Shown here piece after piece: positions 9,501-16,454 of a DNA stretch of 47,882 nt. Location of the stretch: positions 1 through 47,882 of the forward strand of contig JAPLDG010000312.1 in the NCBI GenBank assembly GCA_026391845.1, in the 5' to 3' direction. Origin of the DNA: Bacteroidota bacterium. Its GTDB lineage: Bacteria; Bacteroidota; Bacteroidia; Bacteroidales; FEN-979. The notes below the pieces were generated by a model. The model had not been told where the DNA came from, made no database searches, and saw nothing but the letters and a program-made list of their open reading frames with translations. Each line of letters starts with the position of its first letter. Within the stretch, counting starts at the first letter, position 1. Both the position numbers and the translations under genes were made by a program.

Positions 9501-10505
9501 CTCATAATTATAGCTGCCGACATTGTTGAATGAGCAAACTGCCGAGTAATTACTGATATATTTATCATTATTTCCCCTGAATTGTACCGTTCCGCTGCCG
9601 AGTTGCACGTTGGCGCCGTCATTGAAGGTCCAGTTTCCATAAATCATCATAATGGCCTCTGCGGTAATACCGGCGGTTGAACCGGCGTACCATGTTACAT
9701 TTCCTTGCGAATTCAATCTGCCTGCAGGATTGTCCATCGAAAGTTTCCCGTAAATATTCACGGATTCAGAGACATGCATTGCTCTGTTTTTAATTAACAT
9801 TTCCCCCGATTCAATTTTAAGAATTTTGCACGCCCCATCACTGATGTCAAGTGTGGCAGGCTGGTATCCCGATGATGTGATGGTAACATCTTCATCTGGA
9901 GTCGGAACATGCCCCTGCGACCAGTTGCTCGAAATATTCCAGGAAGCGCTGACGGTTCCTGTCCATGCATTTGGCACCTTGGCGGTAACGTTTATGGTGT
10001 AATCTTCCACTTCACCGTACTGAGTATCGCCACAGGGGTCCAAACTTCCACTGTAAGTAATTCTTACCCGCATGGTGCAGTTTCCGATGGTTTGTCCTGC
10101 CGGTGGCCTGATCAACGCGGTATATGGACCGTATCCAGGTTGTCCTGAAACCCCGATTTGTTCATCTGCATCGGAAAAAGTACCGTTTCTGTTCCAGTCA
10201 ACCCATATCCCGCATTGATCAGGGGTATAGGGATGGCCGTTGGTGATGGTAACCGCCAAAACGCTGTTCAATGGTAAATCTGTCGTGTGGGTTGTCGTAT
10301 AATCCGCATAACCAAGGCAAGCGGACGAGTTATCAATGGTTCCGGCCTGTACGCGGCTGACGTATTCATCGCAGCCACCGGAGGCGGTACAGCTGGCAGG
10401 GAAACTGAGAGGAGAACGATCCTGCGTTCTTCCTGGATCAGAACAAAACAGAAACACAAAGACAGTTAAAAAAAGAGCTTGCATTTTCATTTTCTGGTTG
10501 ATCAT
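6537..10505 (-). CDS. Large secreted surface protein with GEVED domain and T9SS sorting domain
   Basis: 1322 residues. An N-terminal signal peptide (about 1-27) is followed by a GEVED domain (about 30-172, ending DTQYGEVEDYTINV). Then comes a long glycine/asparagine-rich region with repeated short beta-strand patterns (about 180-930), which looks like a beta-helix or filamentous-adhesin fold. Next are a PKD-like domain (about 960-1060, TQLNTIRTGG...YLWSPATGL), an Ig-like module (about 1062-1145), a short module containing ITVAGGGTTFWV (about 1150-1220), and a C-terminal T9SS type A sorting domain (about 1245-1322, FRIYPNPSGGTFTLEQ... GLYFVRVI). Known role of that domain: export through the type IX system and attachment to the outer surface. 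The passenger is probably an adhesin or matrix component; no catalytic motif was recognised. An ATG five codons downstream of 10505 is an alternative start. Confidence 0.88.
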   Translation of the reverse strand: MINQKMKMQALFLTVFVFLFCSDPGRTQDRSPLSFPASCTASGGCDEYVSRVQAGTIDNSSACLGYADYTTTHTTDLPLNSVLAVTITNGHPYTPDQCGIWVDWNRNGTFSDADEQIGVSGQPGYGPYTALIRPPAGQTIGNCTMRVRITYSGSLDPCGDTQYGEVEDYTINVTAKVPNAWTGTVSASWNISSNWSQGHVPTPDEDVTITSSGYQPATLDISDGACKILKIESGEMLIKNRAMHVSESVNIYGKLSMDNPAGRLNSQGNVTWYAGSTAGITAEAIMMIYGNWTFNDGANVQLGSGTVQFRGNNDKYISNYSAVCSFNNVGSYNYENAEVGLGTSTQNLLINGYLDVSSGSVFSCYNAYSLIVKGDITCDGRLSCYDGTIVLAGISQNVAINDEAFFNNLTISATGTASIANPVTGRIVINGNLEIESGVFDPMDNVIEVTKNWTNYVGPPAFTEGTGKVIFNGGSHQYCSTETFNDLEVNKSAGAFRVEGGTVTCSSYDWTAGAVDVLYGTFTANTLEDNAIAGNWYLNPGGTINLHSMVGWVDLKGYLNIYGGNFNVFGGSDSDSYWPFSTNGGITMSGGTLDFKEVGVLIYNTALAFSENITGGTIRTSRGFRVERADFTPDAGTLEFYGPTDGVFHTINGGYVKNVIINKSSPYLPQTDPNPVVRDWQNSPATTAALSNTVFVDNSTDIKGNITIQSGVLSADINTISVEGDWNNLVGNEGFSEGSGTVVFNGAAAAGILSPEVFYNMNLNKTYAPVDALELMDQVICVNDLQIVGGSLEMNSPSSLLVGGDVTVNDAGTLSMRPASSLKLADAKSLNINSGGRIDITGTAGSPATIGANTSAARYNFNVNSGGTIAAEYCIFKNMGISGVNVKSGSAIDPAHSFHGCTFMDGAAAGTLLTINNGQLPIIRNAVFPANTWGGATNVTKTLNTGHLFFIDFSGGFSGEDFDKDDFNLVDWVSSLTASATATPSTICAGSTTQLNTIRTGGMSSFTYLWSPATGLSNAAIKDPVASPLTNTIYSVTVTDALGTTATGNVSITVNPLLPVAVSIAASVNPSPPGASVAFAASPVNGGSLPAYQWKVNGENVGSGLATYTYIPSNLDQVVCALTSNISCSAGNPALSNIITMMVVAENTTATGTVTPVLARCFDATNTITVAGGGTTFWVQSGASAKFIAGRQVTILPTTTVRSGGYMHAWITTTNAYCWSFPPLMAAVIQGEEEQPAPAESNRFRIYPNPSGGTFTLEQKGDRQTGNVHVEIFSMCGEKLMRTGMTGEQRHEFSLSGIPAGLYFVRVISDSGMETIKVVITR

Positions 10506-10530
10506 GTCAAATACAATTATTATGTTTTGT

Positions 10531-10538
10531 CAAAAATA
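10531..10538 (-). promoter_or_regulatory. Bacteroidetes -7 box for the T9SS surface protein gene
   Basis: TATTTTTG on the minus strand lies about 25 bases upstream of the start at 10505. It fits TAnnTTTG. Motif call only. Confidence 0.55.
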
Positions 10539-10718
10539 GATGGAAAGAACCTTCTGTTCAACAGGATAAAGATATGGATATATTGAGCCAGTCTTTCGTT
10601 CATGGCTTTGATGGGAGCTTCGTCATACAAGGGTACGACAATTCCCGGCCGGGTGCAACCATATGTTTATATGGGGAACCTGATGATCACCAGGCAGAAC
10701 CGCTTATATAAACGGCCC

Positions 10719-11411
10719 CTAATTAAGCAGCGAGGAGTGGTGGATGTAGTAATCATCCTGATGATAAATAAAAAGACAGGTGCCTTTTTCGATGGTCTCA
10801 ATCACAGGTTTGATTAAATCAGGAGGGAGGGAGGGGCAGCCAAAGCTTCTGCCGAGCCGTCCGGTCTTCAGTATAAAATTCTCGGTTGCATAAGCCGCCC
10901 CGTGAATGATGATCTCACGCTTGATCGCGTTGTCATTGAATCCTTTTTCCACCCCGTCGATGATTAGCGACAACCCGACGCTGGCTCCGGTGGCATGATT
11001 TTTTGTTACAAAAAAGCCCAGGCTGCTTTTGTATGACCCTGCGATATTCGAGAAATACTTTGCAAATTCATCCCCGGTATTTCTGCCATGGGCAACATAG
11101 GTATTGAAGAGAAGCGCCCTGTTCTTCAGGTCGATCACAAACATGCGCTTCTTTTTGCTTGACTGGGAAAAGTCGATGATGGTTAAAATATTTGAATTCA
11201 AAAGCCTGCCGCTGTGCTCAAGTTTTTGGTATCCTTTCAAGGCAAGCTGAAAAACCTCGCGGGATAGTCCCATTTGCGACAGGTTCAACGCCCCAAAGAG
11301 ATCAGGCTGTCCTTCCATGTCCGGAACCGGGTTGCCGGAACCGGCCTGGTTCATGACCGGGATCATGGCCGGGATCAGAAACAGCAACAGGTACAGGAGA
11401 GACTTTTTCAT
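10719..11411 (-). CDS. Murein L,D-transpeptidase catalytic domain family protein (YkuD_2-like)
   Basis: 230 residues starting at the ATG at 11411 (MKKSLLYLLLFL signal peptide). It probably forms or edits peptidoglycan cross-links in the periplasm. The catalytic signature is present: His170 in IIIHGAAYA and Cys192 in GRSFGCPSLP, the His and Cys-containing motif of YkuD-type enzymes. Conserved KNHATGASVGLSL and FVIDLKNRALLFNTYVAHG segments precede it. The open frame extends upstream to 11597, but that extension runs across the divergent promoter region and has no protein-like character. The TACCTTTG box ends only four bases before this ATG, so the transcript may be leaderless. It is divergent from the NlpC/P60 gene. 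Confidence 0.85.
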   Translation of the reverse strand: MKKSLLYLLLFLIPAMIPVMNQAGSGNPVPDMEGQPDLFGALNLSQMGLSREVFQLALKGYQKLEHSGRLLNSNILTIIDFSQSSKKKRMFVIDLKNRALLFNTYVAHGRNTGDEFAKYFSNIAGSYKSSLGFFVTKNHATGASVGLSLIIDGVEKGFNDNAIKREIIIHGAAYATENFILKTGRLGRSFGCPSLPPDLIKPVIETIEKGTCLFIYHQDDYYIHHSSLLN

Positions 11412-11415
11412 TCTG

Positions 11416-11423
11416 CAAAGGTA
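11416..11423 (-). promoter_or_regulatory. -7 box of the L,D-transpeptidase gene, directly abutting the start codon
   Basis: TACCTTTG on the minus strand, with its 3' end four bases from the ATG at 11411. It is in divergent arrangement with an identical box at 11507-11514. Confidence 0.6.
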
Positions 11424-11506
11424 CGTTTTTAATACGACCAGCGGGAGAAGGGTTCGGGAAGGCCTGCCAGACAGCATCATGCAAACGTCGGTATCACCGT
11501 TTTTCG

Positions 11507-11514
11507 TACCTTTG
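11507..11514 (+). promoter_or_regulatory. -7 box of the NlpC/P60 gene
   Basis: TACCTTTG, ending 20 bases before the ATG at 11535, identical to the divergent box at 11416-11423. Confidence 0.6.
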
Positions 11515-11534
11515 CCGGATAATACTTTTATGGT

Positions 11535-12047
11535 ATGTTGAAACGACTGTTGTTTTTTATTATAATTTCCCTCTCTGCATTTGTTGTTCCGGCTCAAACC
11601 CCGGTATTGCCCTCTTCATCATTCGCCATGCTGCGTGCGATACCAGGCGTGAACAGAACGGACCTGATCACCTTTGCAAAACTCTTCCTCGGTACACCTT
11701 ATCGCCTGGGCGGTTCTGATCCGAAGAGAGGTTTTGATTGTTCCGGTATTGTCAGTTATGTGTACAAACATTTCAACCTGGCCCTTCCCCGGAGTTCAAG
11801 GGAATACAAATCGCTCGGAACTGCCCTGAAACCTGAAGAGTTCAAGGTGGGCGATGTGGTGGTTTTCTATGGCAACAGGGACAGGGGCCATATAGGGCAT
11901 GTGGGGATTATCTGCGAAGCGGATGGCATGAGGTCGAGGTTCATTCATGCTTCTTCGGGAAAAGCTCATGGTGTTACCATCAGCAGTCTGGAGTCACAGG
12001 GATATAAACGACGCTTTTACAAATGCATTGATGTGATCAGCCGTTAA
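11535..12047 (+). CDS. NlpC/P60 family peptidoglycan hydrolase
   Basis: 170 residues: an exported cysteine peptidase expected to cleave stem peptides of peptidoglycan. The N-terminal signal peptide spans about 1-20 (cleavage near VPAQ). The NlpC/P60 domain (about 40-165) has the catalytic cysteine Cys69 in RGFDCSGIVSYVY, the GDVVVFYG segment, catalytic His122 in GHIGHVGII and the third residue His138 in RFIHASS. There are no extra SH3 or LysM domains, so it is a minimal single-domain enzyme. It is transcribed away from the L,D-transpeptidase at 10719-11411, and its 3' end converges on a second L,D-transpeptidase 12 bases away. This forms a three-gene cell-wall remodelling cluster. Confidence 0.92.
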   Translation: MLKRLLFFIIISLSAFVVPAQTPVLPSSSFAMLRAIPGVNRTDLITFAKLFLGTPYRLGGSDPKRGFDCSGIVSYVYKHFNLALPRSSREYKSLGTALKPEEFKVGDVVVFYGNRDRGHIGHVGIICEADGMRSRFIHASSGKAHGVTISSLESQGYKRRFYKCIDVISR

Positions 12048-12059
12048 TTGCTGCGCTTT

Positions 12060-13658
12060 TCATTGGTCTCCTATGAGCAATCCGGCCAACCGTTCATCCA
12101 TGCTGTAAATATCTTCATAAAAATTAATCTCCCCCTCCTGGTTCACCCAGGCGGTGAAATAGCCGATATAAACAGGTATTTTCGCTTTCAGTGAATAGGA
12201 GCTTTCTTTTCCGCCGTGCATGGCAGCGTCTATTTTTCCCGGGGTCCAGTTAGGGTCATCCCTGAGAATTTCAACCGCCAGTTCTCTCGGTTTTGCCACC
12301 CTGATGCAGCCATGGCTGAATGCCCTTCTTTCCTGCGAAAAAAGGCTTTTAGCGGGTGTATCGTGCATGTAAATATCGTTGGAGTTGGGAAAGATGAACT
12401 TGATGAGGCCAAGAGAGTTGTTTTTTCCCGGTTTCTGGCGTACCAGGCCGTTGTTCCATTCCATGTTGTGCGATTCCAGGTAGTTTTTATTCTTTGCCAT
12501 CCCCGGCTTCACCTCTTTGTTGATGATGCTCTGGGGCAGATTCCAATAAGGGCTGAATACGATGTAACTTAACATCCCGCTAAAAATAACCGTTTTCGTT
12601 ACATTTTTTCCGACAACCACCGGGGATACCAGTTCGCTTTTCCCATTGCGGACCAGGTTCAGTTTAAAGGAGGGGATATTGACAACGATATACTCTCGGG
12701 CTTTGGCGAATTCAGGGGATATCCAGCGGCAACGCTCCATGTTCACGATGATTTTCCGGATCCGTTCGCCAATCGGGACGTTCATCTCTTTGATATGTTT
12801 CGGAGAAATCAATTTGTCGGGGTTGTAGCCGTTTCGCAGCTGATACTTCTCCACCGCTTCAACCAGTTCAGGATCATACTTGTTGCTTCCGTTGTTTTGT
12901 TTGATATCGCCCGTAATAAAAAGGCGATCCCTGATTTGCTGTATCGCTTTTGCGGTGTCGCCCGGTTTATAGGCTTTGAGTTTGGGATCGAGGATTATTT
13001 GATTCCATCCCCCGTTTTTCTCAATTTCCCGGTAACGCTGCAAGACATCCCGCAATTTGTAATACTGACCAAACAAAACTTTATCATCCCTGTTCAGCAA
13101 TTGAGGATTCAGCATGACTGAATCCAGTAAGCCATTATAAGAAAGTTGTTTGCGCGGAAGTAACCACCCGGTGGCCAGCGTGGAGTCTTCATCTACTCCC
13201 TGATATACTTTTTTGGCATAGAAGAGGTACAGGTTGGTCAGCATCAGGTCTGTTTCTGTGTCCGTCAGTGTGTTTTCGATGTCATTATTAAAAACACCTT
13301 CAATTTTTTCCCGATATGGAAACCTGGAAGAGACTCCTTCATCTTTTAACTCGTTTACTTTATTAAAGAGGGTTTGGCCAAATTCCACCACCCCTTTTTC
13401 ATCAAACCAGATATGCTTGAAATGATGTTCCCGATAAACCGCAACAACCTCTTTTTCATATCTGGCTAATCCGGGATAGGACTGGTAAAAAGTATTGAGC
13501 AGGTTGCTGTCGAACGCAATGTTGCTTTTTTGGTTTATCGCTACATGCAACAAGCCATCCGAGGTCTTCCTGGTACGGGCATTTTTGAGCTGGCAAGAGC
13601 CGTTCGCCAATGAAATCAGCGCAACAACTACGATAAAAGGCAATGTGAATTTTCTCAT
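12060..13658 (-). CDS. YcbB-type L,D-transpeptidase
   Basis: 532 residues from the ATG at 13658. The N-terminus MRKFTLPFIVVVALISLANGSC looks like a signal or lipoprotein signal peptide. The middle has a YcbB-like scaffold and a peptidoglycan-binding motif (about 245-330, with AIQQIRDRLFITGD and AVEKYQLRNG). The C-terminal YkuD catalytic domain has the NMERCRW segment leading into it and the catalytic Cys451 in SHGCIRV. The family forms 3-3 cross-links in the periplasm. The longer frame to 13751 crosses the promoter and is not preferred. A TAATTTTG box lies at 13701-13708. It belongs with the neighbouring NlpC/P60 and YkuD_2 genes. Confidence 0.9.
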   Translation of the reverse strand: MRKFTLPFIVVVALISLANGSCQLKNARTRKTSDGLLHVAINQKSNIAFDSNLLNTFYQSYPGLARYEKEVVAVYREHHFKHIWFDEKGVVEFGQTLFNKVNELKDEGVSSRFPYREKIEGVFNNDIENTLTDTETDLMLTNLYLFYAKKVYQGVDEDSTLATGWLLPRKQLSYNGLLDSVMLNPQLLNRDDKVLFGQYYKLRDVLQRYREIEKNGGWNQIILDPKLKAYKPGDTAKAIQQIRDRLFITGDIKQNNGSNKYDPELVEAVEKYQLRNGYNPDKLISPKHIKEMNVPIGERIRKIIVNMERCRWISPEFAKAREYIVVNIPSFKLNLVRNGKSELVSPVVVGKNVTKTVIFSGMLSYIVFSPYWNLPQSIINKEVKPGMAKNKNYLESHNMEWNNGLVRQKPGKNNSLGLIKFIFPNSNDIYMHDTPAKSLFSQERRAFSHGCIRVAKPRELAVEILRDDPNWTPGKIDAAMHGGKESSYSLKAKIPVYIGYFTAWVNQEGEINFYEDIYSMDERLAGLLIGDQ

Positions 13659-13700
13659 ATAACTGTTGAGCCTCCCATTGGGTGCGGGGTTCAGCCAGAG

Positions 13701-13708
13701 CAAAATTA
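13701..13708 (-). promoter_or_regulatory. -7 box of the YcbB-type L,D-transpeptidase gene
   Basis: TAATTTTG on the minus strand, about 43 bases upstream of the ATG at 13658. Its position argues against the longer start at 13751. Confidence 0.55.
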
Positions 13709-13805
13709 CGCAATAACCGCCATGAACACGAAGAAAAATCACAAAGTGCACAAAGTGCTGGTAATTTGATCTTCATTGTACCTCTCCCCCAACCCCTACC
13801 CAAAG

Positions 13806-14083
13806 AAGGCTACTCTTTATACACATCTTATTACAACACTGAGAGCCACAGAGAGGGCGCATAGGACCACAGAGTTTAAGGCCAATCATTGTTTTAGTGA
13901 ACGATGAATAATTGAGGCCACTCCGAAAATACTCTTTTACCGCCAAGTCGCTGAGATGCTAAATATTATATGACTGAAATCGAACTATTTGCGTCTCTGC
14001 GTCTTTGCGTCTCTGCGGTTTAAAGAGATTTATAACTTTTCGGAGCAGGCTCTTTATTAGAGATGTGTATAAAGAGTAGCCTT
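13806..14083. mobile_element. MITE-like element with 23-bp terminal inverted repeats
   Basis: The 23 bases at 13806-13828, containing TACTCTTTATACACATCT, recur as an exact reverse complement at 14061-14083. The flanks outside both ends are C-rich on the inward-reading strand (several CCCC runs), so the inverted repeat may extend imperfectly about 25 bases further out. Inside is a second inverted repeat: CTCCGAAAA at 13921-13929 pairs with TTTTCGGAG at 14037-14045. There is also an 8-bp tandem TGCGTCTC/TGCGTCTT run near 13990-14018. No transposase is encoded. It fits a non-autonomous element or a large structured intergenic repeat. No target-site duplication was established. Confidence 0.6.
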
Positions 14084-14168
14084 TGGGGGGAAGGGGGACG
14101 GGGGGATGGGGTCTAATAGTGGACTCAAAATTTAAAAAGTTCCTGTTTAGTTGAATAAAAAATGATTT

Positions 14169-14176
14169 TAACTTTG
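14169..14176 (+). promoter_or_regulatory. -7 box of the EFR1 gene
   Basis: TAACTTTG ends two bases before an in-frame GTG at 14179. A transcript from this box would begin at or after that GTG, so the ATG at 14209 is the better start. Confidence 0.6.
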
Positions 14177-14208
14177 TAGTGAAAACTGTATCCCGGAATT
14201 CAGCGACT

Positions 14209-15267
14209 ATGGAAAAACCATTGCTGGTCTATTTCTTTTCAGGTACCGGCAATGCCCGCAACGTGGCGCATTGGTTTACCGGTGTTGCACAGGAGATGAG
14301 CATCACTAATGAAACGATCGATATCGCAAAGGTTGACCGGAAAAACATCCAGCCGCTGCCACCCGGCTCAATGGTAGGGTTTGTCTCCCCCACCCATGGA
14401 TTCAACTATCCTCCTGCCATGATGTACTTCATCTTCCGCTTTCCCCGATCCAGGGGAAACAGTGCCTTCCTGATGAACACCCGGGCAGGGATGAAACTTT
14501 CAAAGTGGTTTCTTCCGGGACTGAGCGGTCTGGCGCTCTGGCTTTCGGCTTTGGTGCTGCTGTTCAAGGGCTACCGGATCGTGGGGCTGCGTTCCGTTGA
14601 CCTGCCATCCAACTGGATATCCTTCCATCCGGGTCTGAAAGAAAATGTGGTGAAATCGATTTATGAACATTGCAAAGGCGTTACGGTAAAATTTGCCACA
14701 AAAATTCTCTCCGGAAAAAAGGTTTATACGGCTTTCCGTGACATCATCCAGGATTTGCTGATTTCGCCGGTCAGCATCGGTTATTTCTTTGTCGGGCGTT
14801 TCATTCTCGCTAAATCATTTTACGCGACAAATGCCTGCGACAAATGCGATCTTTGCATCAACAACTGCCCGGTGAAGGCCATTCTGACAGTTGACAACCG
14901 CCCGTTCTGGTCATACCGCTGCGAAAGCTGCATGCGCTGCATGAACGACTGCCCCAAACGCGCCATCGAAACCGCCCATGGATATATCATCGGCATCATG
15001 TGTCTGCTCAACATGGGAATCATGATCTGGTTCTGGCAATGGGTTAGCGGATTCATCAACATCCCGGAACACAACGGGTGGGCACAGACAGGTGTCACGC
15101 TCTCCGGATGGGTTTTAACTTTCGCCGTGATGGTGGTATCTTATCGTATCTTTCATTATTTGCTGCGAATCCCCGTTATCCGGCAACTTTTTTACTACAC
15201 CTCTTTTACGAAATATAAATTCTGGAGGAGGTACAAGCCTTCACGGAAAATGGTTGCCGGGATTTGA
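14209..15267 (+). CDS. EFR1-type flavodoxin-ferredoxin membrane protein
   Basis: 352 residues. The N-terminal flavodoxin-like domain carries the FMN-phosphate loop FSGTGNARNVA. The middle has a hydrophobic helix (about 102-120). Two [4Fe-4S] ferredoxin motifs follow: Cys210/213/216/220 (CDKCDLCINNC) and Cys238/241/244/248 (CESCMRCMNDC). One or two further hydrophobic helices follow (about 262-315), ahead of a basic tail. This combination matches the EFR1 family of Bacteroidota and Firmicutes, an electron-transfer protein whose partner is unknown. An in-frame GTG at 14179 is possible but lies at the expected transcription start, so ATG 14209 was chosen. It is followed closely by the DUF3109 gene. 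Confidence 0.85.
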   Translation: MEKPLLVYFFSGTGNARNVAHWFTGVAQEMSITNETIDIAKVDRKNIQPLPPGSMVGFVSPTHGFNYPPAMMYFIFRFPRSRGNSAFLMNTRAGMKLSKWFLPGLSGLALWLSALVLLFKGYRIVGLRSVDLPSNWISFHPGLKENVVKSIYEHCKGVTVKFATKILSGKKVYTAFRDIIQDLLISPVSIGYFFVGRFILAKSFYATNACDKCDLCINNCPVKAILTVDNRPFWSYRCESCMRCMNDCPKRAIETAHGYIIGIMCLLNMGIMIWFWQWVSGFINIPEHNGWAQTGVTLSGWVLTFAVMVVSYRIFHYLLRIPVIRQLFYYTSFTKYKFWRRYKPSRKMVAGI

Positions 15268-15287
15268 CAATGTTCAATTGACCAAAT

Positions 15288-15842
15288 ATGATCTACTTAG
15301 ATAACACCCTCCTCTCCGACGATATCAAGTCAACGTTCTTCTGCTGCGACATGGAAAAATGCAAAGGCGCCTGCTGCGTGGAGGGTGATGCAGGAGCGCC
15401 CCTGGATGAGGAGGAAATTTCTCTGCTGGAGGATCATATCGATGAGATCAAACCCTATATGGTGGAAGAAGGGATCAGGGAGGTGGAGTCGCTCGGAGTA
15501 TTTGACTATGATGCCGAAGGGAAATTTGTCACTCCGCTGATCCACGGGAAGGAGTGTGCATTTGTCTATTTTGAGGATGGAATTGCGAGGTGCGCCATCG
15601 AAAAGGCGTTCGAGGAGAAAAAGATCCCTTTTGCCAAACCCATTTCATGCCACCTCTACCCTATCAGAATTAAAACCACACAGGTCAATGATTTGCTCAA
15701 CTACCACAAATGGCCGATCTGCCAGAAGGCATTGATCAAAGGACATCACGAAAAAATACCCCTTTACCAGTTCCTGGAAGGGGCATTGATCCGCAAGTAC
15801 GGGCGTACCTGGTATAACAAGCTCGTTAAATTACTGCATTAG
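15288..15842 (+). CDS. DUF3109 family cysteine-rich protein
   Basis: 184 residues, soluble. Cysteines are conserved in the pattern of the DUF3109/YkgJ-like putative metal-chelating family: Cys19, 20, 25, 29 and 30 (CKGACCVEGDAGAPL), Cys90, Cys102, Cys121 (SCHLYPIRI) and Cys145. The exact biochemical role is unknown; members are presumed to bind iron, zinc or an Fe-S cluster. It starts 20 bases after the EFR1 gene and probably shares its transcript. Its 3' end overlaps the convergent ferritin gene by 17 bases. Confidence 0.88.
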   Translation: MIYLDNTLLSDDIKSTFFCCDMEKCKGACCVEGDAGAPLDEEEISLLEDHIDEIKPYMVEEGIREVESLGVFDYDAEGKFVTPLIHGKECAFVYFEDGIARCAIEKAFEEKKIPFAKPISCHLYPIRIKTTQVNDLLNYHKWPICQKALIKGHHEKIPLYQFLEGALIRKYGRTWYNKLVKLLH

Positions 15843-16365
15843 CGCCTCCGCTGATGGCCATTGCCGCCCGTTTGGCGGTTGCCATGGCTGCAAACTCCTT
15901 GTCCATCATGAACTGACCGCCTTTGTCGCTGCCGGCCAGTTTGATCTGGTCAAGAATGCTGCGAACGGTGCTCTCCTCCTCAATCTGCTCGGTGATATAC
16001 CATTGAAGGTAGTTTGCCGATGTAAAATCTTTCTCTTTGGTGCAGATGGCATACAGGTCGTTGATCGATGCCGAGATATACTCTTCGTGTTTCAACACCT
16101 GCTGGAATACATCCGGCAGGGATTTAAAGTTCGCATCAGGGGCATCCAGCGCCGGGATGATGGCAGTGCCGCCCCGGTCGTTGATATAATGAACCAGTTT
16201 CAGCATGTGAATCCGCTCTTCCTCGGTTTGCACATACAACCAGTTTGCCGCGCCGGGAAAACCGTTTCTTTCAGCCCATGAGGCCATTGACAGGTATATG
16301 CGTGATGAATGTTCTTCACGTTTGATCTGCTCGTTTATCGCTTTTTCTACGTTTTTGGAGATCAT
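15826..16365 (-). CDS. ftnA: Non-haem ferritin
   Basis: 179 residues from the ATG at 16365, an iron-storage ferritin of the FtnA type that oxidises Fe(II) and stores it as a mineral core in a 24-mer. The ferroxidase ligands align by number with E. coli FtnA: Glu17, Glu50, His53, Glu94 and Gln127. Site-C acidic residues Glu49, Glu126, Glu129 and Glu130 are also present. The open frame extends upstream to 16458, but that part translates the CAATG repeats and crosses a TACCTTTG promoter box, so it is rejected. It is convergent with DUF3109 with a 17-base overlap. Confidence 0.95.
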   Translation of the reverse strand: MISKNVEKAINEQIKREEHSSRIYLSMASWAERNGFPGAANWLYVQTEEERIHMLKLVHYINDRGGTAIIPALDAPDANFKSLPDVFQQVLKHEEYISASINDLYAICTKEKDFTSANYLQWYITEQIEEESTVRSILDQIKLAGSDKGGQFMMDKEFAAMATAKRAAMAISGGANAVI

Positions 16366-16386
16366 GTTGTTTGGTTTTATTGATGA

Positions 16387-16394
16387 CAAAGGTA
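16387..16394 (-). promoter_or_regulatory. -7 box of the ferritin gene
   Basis: TACCTTTG on the minus strand, about 22 bases upstream of the ferritin ATG at 16365. The 9-bp repeat array sits directly upstream, where a regulator could bind. Confidence 0.6.
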
Positions 16395-16406
16395 CGATAT
16401 TTCGGG

Positions 16407-16451
16407 CAATGCAAACAATGTAGGCAATGCAAACAATGAAGGCAATCTGAT
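16407..16451. repeat. 9-bp tandem repeat, CAATGnAnn, 5 copies
   Basis: Units caatgcaaa, caatgtagg, caatgcaaa, caatgaagg and a decayed caatctgat. Same unit and period as 2451-2513. It lies between the ferritin promoter and the stop codon of the giant T9SS gene. Confidence 0.85.
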
Positions 16452-16454
16452 GGG

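Larger units (their letters stand above)
13659..14208. other. Spacer holding the MITE-like repeat and two divergent promoters
   Basis: About 550 bases without a gene. From left to right it contains the YcbB-type gene promoter, low-complexity acacaaag-type sequence near 13730-13750, the inverted-repeat element at 13806-14083, a G-rich run (14080-14110), and the promoter box of the EFR1 gene. Confidence 0.6.

Noticed and set aside
10659-10674. Short hairpin CCATAT-gttt-ATATGG as a terminator of the L,D-transpeptidase gene
   Set aside because: The stem is AT-rich and only six pairs, and no T tract follows on the transcript.
10602-10817. 71-residue plus-strand frame in the gap before the L,D-transpeptidase gene
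   Set aside because: Half of it overlaps the transpeptidase gene on the other strand and it has no recognisable motif or signal.
10719-11597. Longer L,D-transpeptidase start at 11597
   Set aside because: The extension crosses both divergent promoter boxes and overlaps the start of the NlpC/P60 gene; the signal peptide begins at 11411.
13806-13828. Similarity of the inverted-repeat ends to the Tn5 mosaic end used in sequencing adapters
   Set aside because: Only the last 12 bases (TTATACACATCT) match; the first seven differ at five positions and both copies share those differences, so residual adapter is unlikely.
14179-14208. GTG start of the EFR1 gene at 14179
   Set aside because: It lies three bases after the TAACTTTG box, so it would be at or before the transcript start.
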